Below, piece by piece: positions 1 through 7,733 of a stretch of DNA of 64,000 bases. Both the position numbers and the translations under genes were made by a program. Origin of the DNA: Paenibacillus auburnensis. Lineage in GTDB: Bacteria > Bacillota > Bacilli > Paenibacillales > Paenibacillaceae. The stretch's first letter is position 1. Each line of letters opens with the position of its first letter. The notes below the pieces were generated by a model that searched no databases, was not told the DNA's origin, and saw nothing but the letters and a program-made list of their open reading frames with translations. The stretch covers positions 186,001 through 250,000 of the forward strand of contig NZ_CAKMMG010000001.1 of the NCBI RefSeq assembly GCF_927798115.1, in the 5' to 3' direction.

Positions 1-1904
1 CCTTCTTTGCCGGTACAGAGGAAGCGGTCTTTTATTCGATGGCTACCTCGGCAGCCCTATTTCATCTCATCAATCATGCCGTCTTTAAAGGCAGTTTGTT
101 TATGGTGGTGGGTATTATTGACCATGAGACCGGTACCCGCGATCTCCGTAAGCTTGGAGGATTGATGTCGCTCATGCCGGTCACCTTTTCAGTGGCAGTG
201 ATCGGAGCGTTCTCCATGGCTGGATTGCCGCCGTTCAGCGGATTCCTTAGCAAAGAAATGTTCTTTACCTCCGTATTGAATATCCGTGAGTTTGATCTCC
301 TGAGCTCAGGGTTCTGGATGCAGTTCTTTCCGGTGATTGCCTGGCTTGCCAGTGTATTCACCTTTGTATACAGCATGATTCTCGTCTTTAAGACCTTTGG
401 CGGCAAGCTTCAGGAAGCCAAGCTGGATAAGGCTCCGCATGAAGCGCCGCTCGGCCTTTTACTGTCTCCGGTGATGCTAATATCACTTGCTGTTGTGTTT
501 GCCTTCTTCCCTGATCTGGTCTCCGTTCCGCTGATTGAACCGGCAATGGCTTCCATTCACAACGGTCTGCTGGCACCAGGGACAAACTTCGGGGTTTCCA
601 TCCATTTCTGGCATGGCTGGACTCCGGAGATATTCATGACACTAGGCGTTATAGCTGCAGGTACGCTCCTGTTCAAAGGTTACAGCCGGCTGCGGGTACT
701 GGATCGTGAAGCAAGCGGACGCAATCCGCTTAACCGCATGTATGACGGATCGCTCCAGCTGCTGGAAAAGGGTTCGAGACGCTTGACCGATGCCTATATG
801 ACAGGCTCCAACCGTCATTACCTGTTGTACATTTTCAGCTTTTTGATTATCGCGCTGCTTGCTGTTCTGGTGAGGGAACCCGGTATAAGCCTTGGGATGG
901 AGCACTATGCCCCATTGTCCTTCTATGAAGCTGTTGTTGTAGCCATCATGCTGCTGGCAGCCTTTGCCGTACCTTTTGCCAAATCACGGGTCAACGCGAT
1001 CCTGTTCACCGGGGCTGTCGGCTACATGGTGACGCTGCTATTTGTCCTTTTCCGGGCGCCCGATCTTGCGCTTACACAAATGATTATCGAGACCGTTTCG
1101 GTCATTCTGTTCCTGCTCTGTTTCCGGTATCTGCCGAAGCTGAAGAAACAGAAGGAGCCGCTGCGCTTTAAGCTGCCCAATCTGATTATCGCGCTGGGTG
1201 TTGGCATTACAGTGACATTGATCGCACTGGCAGCTATGGGCAGCAGTCCCTTTAAACCCATCTCCGAGTTTTTCTTAAAAGAAAGCTACAGCCAGGCCGG
1301 AGGGAAGAACGTTGTCAACGTCATCCTGGTGGATTTCCGCGGCTTTGATACCTTGTTTGAAATTATGGTGCTGGGCATCGCCTCACTGGCTATCTACGGG
1401 CTGATCCATTTAAGAATGGAAGCAGATCTACCGCAACGGCAGCGGGACAAAGTCGGTTCAGCTTTGACTCTGCGGAGCAATGACGTGATCCTGCAGACCA
1501 TGTCCAAGGGGATCGTCCTTATTATTCTGATCTTCTCCCTGTATCTGTTTTTTGCCGGACATCATCATCCGGGGGGAGGTTTTATCGGGGCATTGATGGC
1601 CTCTGCCGCACTTGTTCTAATGGCGATTGCCTTCGGTATGGATTGGGTCCGCAAGGCTCTTCCTGTAAATTACCGGCTGCTGACGGCAGTAGGGCTCATG
1701 GTTGCCATTCTTACCGCGTCAGGATCTTTTGTTTTTGGAGCCCCTTTTTTAAGCCATGCTTTCGGTCATTTTCATCTGCCTGTCCTTGGGGATGTAGAGC
1801 TGGCGACTGCTGTGTTGTTTGATCTGGGTGTGTATTTGGCTGTCGTGGGTGTCACGATGAACATCATCTTATCGATTGGAGGGGATAAACAATGGAACTC
1901 GTAA
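1..1904 (+). CDS. mrpA: Mrp antiporter subunit A fused to subunit B (5' end outside window)
   Basis: The reading frame is open from base 3, so the N-terminus lies outside the window. MrpA is the large NADH-dehydrogenase-subunit-5-like membrane protein of the multisubunit Na+(K+)/H+ antiporter. The visible part starts in the conserved core (HLINHAVFKGSLFM near the start) and runs through the MrpA C-terminal region. From about base 1476 the chain becomes an MrpB subunit: GHHHPGGGFIG and FHLPVLGDVELATA are MrpB signatures. The two subunits are therefore one protein. This is known for some Mrp operons (group 2 type) but not for B. subtilis, where mrpB is a separate gene. The stop lies 13 bases inside mrpC, so translation of the two genes is probably coupled. 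Confidence 0.95.
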   Translation, partial: FFAGTEEAVFYSMATSAALFHLINHAVFKGSLFMVVGIIDHETGTRDLRKLGGLMSLMPVTFSVAVIGAFSMAGLPPFSGFLSKEMFFTSVLNIREFDLLSSGFWMQFFPVIAWLASVFTFVYSMILVFKTFGGKLQEAKLDKAPHEAPLGLLLSPVMLISLAVVFAFFPDLVSVPLIEPAMASIHNGLLAPGTNFGVSIHFWHGWTPEIFMTLGVIAAGTLLFKGYSRLRVLDREASGRNPLNRMYDGSLQLLEKGSRRLTDAYMTGSNRHYLLYIFSFLIIALLAVLVREPGISLGMEHYAPLSFYEAVVVAIMLLAAFAVPFAKSRVNAILFTGAVGYMVTLLFVLFRAPDLALTQMIIETVSVILFLLCFRYLPKLKKQKEPLRFKLPNLIIALGVGITVTLIALAAMGSSPFKPISEFFLKESYSQAGGKNVVNVILVDFRGFDTLFEIMVLGIASLAIYGLIHLRMEADLPQRQRDKVGSALTLRSNDVILQTMSKGIVLIILIFSLYLFFAGHHHPGGGFIGALMASAALVLMAIAFGMDWVRKALPVNYRLLTAVGLMVAILTASGSFVFGAPFLSHAFGHFHLPVLGDVELATAVLFDLGVYLAVVGVTMNIILSIGGDKQWNS

Positions 1905-2224
1905 TGGCTGTAGCGGTGGGGATTCTATTTACTATAGGCGTCTATCTGATCCTGTCCAAAAGCCTGCTGCGCATTGTACTGGGAACCTCCCTGCTGACAC
2001 ATGGTGTGCATTTGCTGCTGATGACGATGGCCGGACTCAAAAAAGGCTCAGCGCCGGTACTGGGCTCAGCAGATACTTATGTTGATCCGCTGCCGCAAGC
2101 GCTGATTCTCACCTCTATCGTAATCAGCTTTGGGGTCACTGCCTTCTACTTCGTACTCGCATACCGTTCTTACCAGGCTCTGGGGACCGATGAAATCGAC
2201 AGCATCAAGGAGGACAAAGAATGA
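1892..2224 (+). CDS. mrpC: Mrp antiporter subunit C
   Basis: A 110-residue protein with three membrane segments, homologous to NADH dehydrogenase subunit K (NuoK). Typical MrpC features are the N-terminal hydrophobic helix, the GTSLLTHGVHLLLM stretch and the conserved DPLPQALILTSIVISFG block before the last helix. It is a membrane subunit of the Mrp Na+/H+ antiporter. A GGAGGGG ribosome binding site lies inside the end of the mrpA-mrpB gene, and the start overlaps that gene. Its own stop overlaps the mrpD start (ATGA). Confidence 0.96.
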   Translation: MELVMAVAVGILFTIGVYLILSKSLLRIVLGTSLLTHGVHLLLMTMAGLKKGSAPVLGSADTYVDPLPQALILTSIVISFGVTAFYFVLAYRSYQALGTDEIDSIKEDKE

Positions 2225-3699
2225 GCAATTTACTGGTGCTGCCGATTCTGATTCCTCTATGTACAGCTGTTATTCTGATTTTCTTCAAAGAAAAGACAAG
2301 GCTCCAGCGCGGTATTAGTGCAGTCAGCGGAGTGCTGAATATCCTAATTGCGTTGCTTTTGGTGGCACGTGTTCACGCTGAGGGCATTCAAACCTTGCAG
2401 ATGGGGGGCTGGGCTCCTCCCTACGGCATTGTCTTTGTAGGTGATATGTTTGCTGTGTTACTGGTAACGATGGCCTCGGTCGTCAGCTATGCGATTTTGC
2501 TCTATTCCTTTCACAGTATAGGAGAGAAGCGGGAGCGGTTCTATTACTACACGTTCTTTCAATTTTTGCTGGTCGGGGTATACGGGTCCTTCCTTACCGG
2601 TGATATATTCAATTTGTTTGTTTTCTTTGAAGTGATGCTGATTTCTTCTTATGCTCTGATTTCAATTGGAGGCACAAGGCTCCAGCTGCGGGAAACGTCA
2701 AAATATCTGCTTATCAACATCGTATCCTCGACACTGTTTGTTGCTGCGGTTGCTTATCTCTACGCGGCGGTTGGAACGCTTAATATGGCGCATCTGTCCC
2801 AGCGTATTTCGGAAGCAGGGCAGGGCGGCGTGCTGAATGTGATTGCGGTTTTGTTTTTAATTGTATTTTCCTTGAAGGCCGGGCTGTTCCTGTTCTTCTG
2901 GCTGCCGGGATCGTACAGTGCACCTCCCGCAGCGGTCAGAGCATTGTTTGGCGCCCTGCTGACAAAAGTCGGGTTATATGCAATTATCCGCACGTTCACC
3001 CTGCTGTTTGTAAACGATCCGGGGTTCACCCAAAGCTGGATTGCCTGGATGGCGGCAGTAACGATGATTTTAGGCGGCTTGGGGGCAGTGGCTTACAAGG
3101 ATATCCCCCGGATTCTGAACTACAACGTCATTATCAGCGTAGGGTTTGTGGCCTTTGGGCTTGCTGCGGGAACCAGGGATGCACTTGACGGAACAGTCTT
3201 CTATCTGCTGCACGATATGCTGGCGAAGGGACTTATGTTTATTCTGGGCGGAATTATTATCTCTGCTGCGGGAACTGACCGGTTGAACAGCATGGGGGGC
3301 ATGATCAAAAAGTATCCCGTCATCGGCTGGATGTTCTTCATCCTTACGCTTGCCCTGGTGGGCATACCGCCGCTCAGCGGTTTTGCCGGCAAGGTGCTGA
3401 TCATCCGCGGAGCTTTAGATACGGGCATGCTGACCTTGTCGCTCATTGGTCTTGGATCAAGCTTCCTGGTGCTGTATTCCTTGATTAAGGTGTTCAGACA
3501 GGCCTTCTGGGGAAATGAACCAGAGAATGAACAGCCTAAAGTGAGCCTGAAATGGCCTTCGGCTGTAGCTGGCGGACTACTAGTCCTCGTAATTGCTATG
3601 GGGATCGGAGCAGAGTTCGTATTGACCTATGTATCGCAGGCTGGAGAAGTTTTGGCCTCCCCCGTGCAATACATTGAAGCTGTAATGAAGAAGGAGTAG
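2221..3699 (+). CDS. mrpD: Mrp antiporter subunit D
   Basis: A 492-residue polytopic membrane protein of the NADH dehydrogenase subunit 2/4/5 family. It is the second large ion-translocating subunit of the Mrp complex and is full length for the family. The antiporter core is visible (GDIFNLFVFFEVMLISSYAL near residue 125, then FSLKAGLFLFFWLPGSYSAP near 220), including the conserved membrane Glu and Lys expected for proton transfer. It starts in an ATGA overlap with mrpC and ends five bases before mrpE. Confidence 0.96.
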   Translation: MSNLLVLPILIPLCTAVILIFFKEKTRLQRGISAVSGVLNILIALLLVARVHAEGIQTLQMGGWAPPYGIVFVGDMFAVLLVTMASVVSYAILLYSFHSIGEKRERFYYYTFFQFLLVGVYGSFLTGDIFNLFVFFEVMLISSYALISIGGTRLQLRETSKYLLINIVSSTLFVAAVAYLYAAVGTLNMAHLSQRISEAGQGGVLNVIAVLFLIVFSLKAGLFLFFWLPGSYSAPPAAVRALFGALLTKVGLYAIIRTFTLLFVNDPGFTQSWIAWMAAVTMILGGLGAVAYKDIPRILNYNVIISVGFVAFGLAAGTRDALDGTVFYLLHDMLAKGLMFILGGIIISAAGTDRLNSMGGMIKKYPVIGWMFFILTLALVGIPPLSGFAGKVLIIRGALDTGMLTLSLIGLGSSFLVLYSLIKVFRQAFWGNEPENEQPKVSLKWPSAVAGGLLVLVIAMGIGAEFVLTYVSQAGEVLASPVQYIEAVMKKE

Positions 3700-3704
3700 A
3701 GGAG

Positions 3705-4181
3705 ATGGCCATACAAATCCTGTTTAACCTGTTGATAGCCTTTCTGTGGATGCTGCTGAATACCAATAGCTCGGGTTCCAGCTTCATCGTGGGCTATGTG
3801 CTCGGTATAGCTATTTTGCTGATCCTGCGAAAATCCTGGACCCGGCCGTTCTATCTGAGACGCTTATGGGCTATGCTGAAGCTCCTGCTGATCTTTATCC
3901 GTGAGCTGGTTATCTCAAACTTTGTAGTGATCGGTCACATTATTCGTCCAAAACTGGCTATACGTCCGGGTATATTTGCTTATGAAACTGCATTAACTTC
4001 AGCCTGGGAAGTCACCTTATTATCCTGCCTGATCTGTCTGACTCCGGGAACGCTGACGTTAGATGTTTCAGGTGATGGCAAGACCCTGTATATTCATGCT
4101 ATTGATATTGCTGATGCAGAGGAGCTGGCTGCGCAGATTAGAGGTACTTTCGAGCAGTCGATTATGGAGGTGACCCGCTGA
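3705..4181 (+). CDS. mrpE: Mrp antiporter subunit E
   Basis: A 158-residue protein with two or three N-terminal membrane helices and a cytoplasmic C-terminal domain. The block TLLSCLICLTPGTLTLDVS followed by LYIHAIDI is the MrpE signature. MrpE is required for assembly or activity of the antiporter. A GGAG ribosome binding site precedes the ATG, and the stop overlaps the mrpF start by one base (TGATG). Confidence 0.95.
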   Translation: MAIQILFNLLIAFLWMLLNTNSSGSSFIVGYVLGIAILLILRKSWTRPFYLRRLWAMLKLLLIFIRELVISNFVVIGHIIRPKLAIRPGIFAYETALTSAWEVTLLSCLICLTPGTLTLDVSGDGKTLYIHAIDIADAEELAAQIRGTFEQSIMEVTR

Positions 4182-4474
4182 TGATCTCAGCCCTGTTAAC
4201 TGCATCATTGGTGATTCTGGCTCTGGCAATGCTGGCTTGCCTGTACCGGCTCCTGAAAGGGCCGACCCGTTCCGACAGGGTTGCCGCACTCGATACGATC
4301 GGCATTCATGTGCTGGCCATCATAGCAGTGGTCTCTATGCAGCTGAACACACAGGATTTCCTGGAAATCATTCTAGTGATCGGTATTCTAACATTTATAG
4401 GAACGACAGCGCTGGCCAGATATATTGAACGGGGCGTTGTGGTCGAAGAAGGAGGTGACACCCATGACAGGTGA
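4181..4474 (+). CDS. mrpF: Mrp antiporter subunit F
   Basis: A 97-residue protein with three membrane helices. The motif LYRLLKGPTRSDRVAALDTIG after the first helix is diagnostic for MrpF/MnhF. It forms part of the small-subunit membrane core of the Mrp Na+/H+ antiporter. It is translationally coupled to mrpE and overlaps the start of mrpG by 11 bases. Confidence 0.95.
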   Translation: MISALLTASLVILALAMLACLYRLLKGPTRSDRVAALDTIGIHVLAIIAVVSMQLNTQDFLEIILVIGILTFIGTTALARYIERGVVVEEGGDTHDR

Positions 4475-4826
4475 GCTGATTAGTTCGATTCTGGTATTGG
4501 TAGGAGCCATTTTCTGCGCTCTGAGTGCCTTCGGCTTAGTCCGCCTGCCCGATGTCTATCTGCGTTCGCATGCTGCAACCAAAAGTGCAACGCTTGGGGT
4601 GCTTTGTGTGCTGGGCGGGGGATTTGTGTACTTTTGGGTGGTGGATGGAACGGTCAGCTTCAAGCTGCTGCTCGCCATCGTGTTTGTATTCATCACTTCA
4701 CCGGTGGCAGGTCATTTGAACGGCCGGTCCGCCTACCGCTCAGGAATACCCTTATGGGAAGGCAGTGTTCAGGATGACCTAAAACACCCGGTGGAAGAGG
4801 GTAAGGAAATACCCGTGGAAAAATAG
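4464..4826 (+). CDS. mrpG: Mrp antiporter subunit G
   Basis: The last gene of the Mrp operon. I choose the ATG at 4464 (120 residues) because GGAGGTGA lies directly upstream at 4451-4458 and the protein then starts with the first membrane helix; an upstream in-frame ATG at 4425 has no such site. The family signature is visible: SAFGLVRLPDVYLRSHAATKS, then a TSPVAGH segment in the last helix. The C-terminal tail is charged and cytoplasmic. Confidence 0.95.
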   Translation: MTGELISSILVLVGAIFCALSAFGLVRLPDVYLRSHAATKSATLGVLCVLGGGFVYFWVVDGTVSFKLLLAIVFVFITSPVAGHLNGRSAYRSGIPLWEGSVQDDLKHPVEEGKEIPVEK

Positions 4827-4875
4827 GTATCGCAGTATTATGGAGGCATACTCCATGGAATAATGAGGGTAGAGG

Positions 4876-4905
4876 GATTGGCTTGCAGCCTGAATCAAGC
4901 CAATC
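4876..4905. terminator. Inverted repeat between convergent mrpG and isomerase genes
   Basis: GATTGGCTTG and CAAGCCAATC form a perfect 10-bp stem with a 10-base loop between two convergent genes. It has no good T-tract on either side, so it is a weak terminator candidate or simply a transcript-end hairpin. Confidence 0.45.
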
Positions 4906-4923
4906 ATCCTCAGGGAAGGTCCA

Positions 4924-5781
4924 TTAGTTGCTTTTTCCCAAAACCTCAGTTCGGAGCCCAAGCAGCCATTCGGCAGATTGCTTCATATACGCCAGCTGAT
5001 CCACTGCACCAAAGTGTTCGATGGCGAAAGTGTCATCATAGCCGCTTTTCAGCAAATCCGTTACGATCTCCTTCATCGGGATACAGCCGCTGCCTACAGG
5101 GATTGCATACATGGCCTGGCCGTCTGTGGTCAGTTTAGGCGTTTCTCCGGCATGCACCTCAAACGTGCGGTCTTTGCAATGGACATATCCGATATACGGC
5201 TTGCATGCGGTATATGCCTCCATGACGTCTTCCCCGCTGTACAAAAAATTCCCGGTGTCGAAGGTGCAGGAGAGTTCTGCTATTTCCTGAACAAAAGACA
5301 GCAGCTGCGCGGTAGTTGCAAACGGGGCCTCTAAGGCATCAAAATCCTCCATACCCACCGCGATTCCCAGTGGTTTCGCATAAGCACACATTCTGGTTAC
5401 AGCGGCTTTCATGGATTGCACACATTCCTGATATTCAATTGAAGCGGAACCCATCTCTTGTTCGTTTAAAAAGCCCGGGATCACCAGCACCCGTGAAGCG
5501 CCGGCTCTATGAGCCATAGAGAGGAAAGAGTGGATCTGCCGGTCTTTCACTTCCTCACTATCTTCATGGCCGAAATCGAAGAAACCGTACATACAGCTTA
5601 CCTGCAGGCCTGCTTTGTCCAGCAGCTCTTTGATCATTGCTTCCTCAGGCGCGTAGCAGTCGGCATCCATCTCCACTGCATCGATCCCGTAGCTTTTTAC
5701 CAGATTGCAGATTTCTTCCAGGCTCCGGTTATTCTGTCTTGCAGCTTCCTGGATATGATCGTAAAAAACAGATAATTTCAT
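4924..5781 (-). CDS. Sugar phosphate isomerase/epimerase family protein (xylose isomerase-like TIM barrel)
   Basis: A 285-residue cytoplasmic protein of the AP-endonuclease-2/xylose isomerase-like TIM barrel family. The ATG at 5781 is preceded by AAGGAG with nine bases of spacing; an upstream GTG at 5805 has none. Family features include MEDFD near the middle, the DTGNFLYSG metal-site strand, HCKDR and a late AIEHFG strand with a conserved Glu. These residues usually bind a divalent metal. The substrate cannot be told from sequence. A palindrome lies upstream at 5834-5852. A second member of the family lies at 22948-23787. Confidence 0.85.
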   Translation of the reverse strand: MKLSVFYDHIQEAARQNNRSLEEICNLVKSYGIDAVEMDADCYAPEEAMIKELLDKAGLQVSCMYGFFDFGHEDSEEVKDRQIHSFLSMAHRAGASRVLVIPGFLNEQEMGSASIEYQECVQSMKAAVTRMCAYAKPLGIAVGMEDFDALEAPFATTAQLLSFVQEIAELSCTFDTGNFLYSGEDVMEAYTACKPYIGYVHCKDRTFEVHAGETPKLTTDGQAMYAIPVGSGCIPMKEIVTDLLKSGYDDTFAIEHFGAVDQLAYMKQSAEWLLGLRTEVLGKSN

Positions 5782-5833
5782 CGTTGGTTGCTCCTTATAG
5801 GACACTTTGGTGAGATATATTCATGACTTATAG

Positions 5834-5852
5834 TAACGCTATTTAAGCGTTA
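5834..5852. promoter_or_regulatory. Inverted repeat upstream of the isomerase gene
   Basis: TAACGCT and AGCGTTA face each other across five bases (ATTTA), about 55 bases upstream of the minus-strand isomerase start. The position and symmetry suit a LacI/GntR-type operator, but no regulator gene is adjacent. Inference only. Confidence 0.4.
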
Positions 5853-5871
5853 TTACTACAAATCACTTGTA

Positions 5872-6429
5872 CTATAAATCCCGGGTGACCGGGTTTTTTG
5901 CTTTTCGCGGCCAGAGAAAATATGAACCTGAGATGAGCAGATCAATGGCGACCACTACTGACCATATCGTGATGATGTTTTGCAGCGCCTCCGTTCGGGC
6001 AGGATCGTTAATCCAGGTGATCAGACCATACAGTATTCCGGCTCCAAGCAGATAAGCGAGCACATGCTTTAGCCAGCTTTTGAAATAATGAACGGCATGT
6101 TCCATCCCATAACGCTTGAGCGGCAACGGCCCCTGCTTAGTGACATAATACCGGAAGCGTTCGTCGGCCCAGCTGATCATGCTTTTACCAAAGACAATGG
6201 ACACTGAAATATAGATGGCTGCGAGCGCATGCGCTGTGGTGGCGGACGCGCCCTTTGCCAGATCCGTGCCTGCAATCACCAGCAGAATGAGGTCCAGCAC
6301 CGGAGTCATAGCAAGGAACAAGAGCCCCAGCTTCTTGCGTTTGAAGATGTAACGAGCCGTAAGTCCGGCGATAATGACCACCCAGAACAGAATTTCACAA
6401 GTGACAATTGCCCACGCTACCAGATTCAT
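5872..6429 (-). CDS. Integral membrane protein of unknown function, probably controlled by the adjacent TetR
   Basis: A 185-residue protein with about five hydrophobic segments: residues 3-23, 33-50, 64-82, 124-142 and 158-176. I start it at 6429, where an AGGGGTGG site precedes ATG; longer starts have no site and would overlap the promoter. I do not recognise a named family. It is divergent from a TetR gene. Its promoter (extended -10 TATAAT at 6472-6477, -35 TTGTAT at 6495-6500, 17-base spacer) overlaps a perfect palindrome, so it is most likely the repressed target of that regulator. Confidence 0.75.
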   Translation of the reverse strand: MNLVAWAIVTCEILFWVVIIAGLTARYIFKRKKLGLLFLAMTPVLDLILLVIAGTDLAKGASATTAHALAAIYISVSIVFGKSMISWADERFRYYVTKQGPLPLKRYGMEHAVHYFKSWLKHVLAYLLGAGILYGLITWINDPARTEALQNIITIWSVVVAIDLLISGSYFLWPRKAKNPVTRDL

Positions 6430-6471
6430 AATCCACCCCTGTAATCGAATAATGTGTGTTAGATAAGTGAA

Positions 6472-6500
6472 ATTATAGCAGCCGGATTTATATAATACAA
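6472..6500 (-). promoter_or_regulatory. Sigma-A promoter of the membrane protein gene
   Basis: On the minus strand TTGTAT (6495-6500) and TATAAT (6472-6477) are separated by 17 bases, with an extended TG before the -10. The -35 lies inside the palindrome at 6491-6510. Confidence 0.7.
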
Positions 6501-6510
6501 CTGTATTATA
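6491..6510. promoter_or_regulatory. Perfect palindrome, candidate TetR operator
   Basis: TATAATACA and TGTATTATA form a perfect 9-bp inverted repeat with two central bases. It covers the -35 of the minus-strand membrane protein gene and lies just upstream of the TetR promoter. This is the expected place for a local TetR repressor site controlling both genes. Confidence 0.7.
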
Positions 6511-6513
6511 AAA

Positions 6514-6543
6514 TTGCACGCAGTGTTTCTCCTGTGATACAAT
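6514..6543 (+). promoter_or_regulatory. Promoter of the TetR gene, predicted start at the ATG
   Basis: TTGCAC (6514-6519), an 18-base spacer and TACAAT (6538-6543) with an extended TG at 6535-6536. The expected transcription start, about seven bases after the -10, coincides with the ATG at 6550, suggesting a leaderless mRNA. Confidence 0.6.
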
Positions 6544-6549
6544 ACGGCT

Positions 6550-7137
6550 ATGCCAAAAATTGTCGATCATTCAGAGCGGAAATCGCATATTGCAGAGGCG
6601 ACCTGGCGCGTCATTATGAATCAGGGGATGAAAGGAGCCACTGTACGTAACATTGCGCAGGAAGCAGGCGTGTCTCTGGGAGCTTTACGCCATTATTTCA
6701 CTACGCAGCAGGAGCTGCTTGCGTTTGCCATGAATCTGGTGAAGGAACGGGCCAACGCCAGAATCGAAGCCGTAGTCAGTCTCGGCCTGCCGCCAAAAGA
6801 GCTGGTCACCAGGGCACTGATGGAGATGATTCCTTTAGACGAGAGTACCATGGCGGAGATGGAAGTATGGTTCGCGTTTATCTTTCATGTTAGGAATACG
6901 GAAGGGGAGCATAGCGGGCTGAACGACGGGGTCTACCCGGGTATATGCCATCTCGTTGACCATCTGGACGAGCAGGGCTTGTTGAGACAGGGGCTGGATA
7001 AGGACAACGAAGCGGAGCGGCTGTATGCCCTGGTCGACGGTCTGGCCCTACATGCCATGCTGGAGCCTGGGCGGATAGACAAACAGCGGATCATCCGCGT
7101 ACTGAACAGCCATATGGACTCCATCTGCAGGGAATAG
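6550..7137 (+). CDS. TetR/AcrR family transcriptional regulator
   Basis: A 195-residue repressor. The N-terminal TetR helix-turn-helix is complete (GATVRNIAQEAGVSLGALRHY at about residues 29-49) and the ligand-binding C-terminal domain is of normal length. The helix-turn-helix needs the first residues, so the start is probably MPKIV at 6550. No ribosome binding site precedes it and the promoter puts the transcript start at or next to the ATG. It faces the membrane protein gene across a palindromic operator and probably represses both. The ligand is unknown. Confidence 0.88.
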   Translation: MPKIVDHSERKSHIAEATWRVIMNQGMKGATVRNIAQEAGVSLGALRHYFTTQQELLAFAMNLVKERANARIEAVVSLGLPPKELVTRALMEMIPLDESTMAEMEVWFAFIFHVRNTEGEHSGLNDGVYPGICHLVDHLDEQGLLRQGLDKDNEAERLYALVDGLALHAMLEPGRIDKQRIIRVLNSHMDSICRE

Positions 7138-7166
7138 AGCGGAAGAGGGATTAGGGCCGGAGACCG

Positions 7167-7535
7167 AAATCAAAGGGAAAAATCCCTTTGATTCCGCCGC
7201 CAACGGGCTAAACGGGAAATCAAAGGTAAAAGTACCTCTGATTCCGCCGCCAACGGGCTAAACGGGTAAATCAAAGGTAAAAGTACCTCTGATTCCGCCG
7301 CCAACGGGCTAAACGGGTAAATCAAAGGTAAAAGTACCTCTGATTCCGCCGCCAACGGGCTAAACGGGCGAAATCAAAGGTAGAAGTACCTCTGATTCCG
7401 CCGCCAACGGGCTAAACGGGTAAATCAAAGGTAAAAGTACCTCTCCAACGCCAACGGGCTAAACGGGGAAATCAAAGGTAGAAGTACCTCTGATTCCGCC
7501 ACCAATGGGCTAAATGGGGAAATCAAAGGTATAAA
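7167..7535. repeat. Tandem array of eight approximately 51-bp units, each with a small hairpin
   Basis: Units begin with AAATCAAAGG at 7167, 7217, 7268, 7319, 7371, 7422, 7469 and 7520, giving periods of 50, 51, 51, 52, 51, 47 and 51 bases. Each full unit contains AGGTA-AAAG-TACCT followed by GATTCCGCCGCCAACGGGC and TAAACGGG. The hairpin persists although its sequence changes: the first unit has CAAAGGG/CCCTTTG and the last GGTAT/ATACC. There are no unique spacers, so it is not a CRISPR. The 51-bp period keeps frames open on the minus strand as a 17-residue repeat, which I judge non-coding. It lies in the 596-base gap between the TetR gene and the SGNH gene. Confidence 0.9.
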
Positions 7536-7569
7536 TACCCTAGACTGCACACTAGTAGCTATTGAGAGC

Positions 7570-7616
7570 AAGGGTGCCCTCCAGCCATAATACGGCAGAG
7601 AGGACACCCTTTTATT
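7570..7616 (+). terminator. Rho-independent terminator
   Basis: AAGGGTGCCCTC at 7570-7581 pairs, with one mismatch, with GAGGACACCCTT at 7600-7611, followed by TTTATT. The T-tract orientation fits transcription from the TetR side through the repeat array. From here to 7733 I see no other feature. Confidence 0.65.
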
Positions 7617-7733
7617 AGTTAGCAATAATGGAAATTGGTCTGAACAAACGATGTGTCACTAGCATTCCGAAGCGGGATATATTTATTTTCTCATACAGCA
7701 GCTCACATAATGGACAATAACTTCTACACTCCC

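Noticed and set aside
4924..5781. DNA repair endonuclease IV
   Set aside because: The fold is related, but the full set of nine metal ligands of endonuclease IV is not seen; sugar isomerase/epimerase relatives fit better.
7167..7535. CRISPR array
   Set aside because: Units are contiguous, with no unique spacers and no cas genes nearby.
7170..7625. Minus-strand frames through the 51-bp repeats, reading a 17-residue repeat (AAESEVLLPLI...)
   Set aside because: The frame stays open only because the period is a multiple of three; there is no ribosome binding site, the 47- and 52-base units break the frame, and hairpin conservation explains the pattern better.
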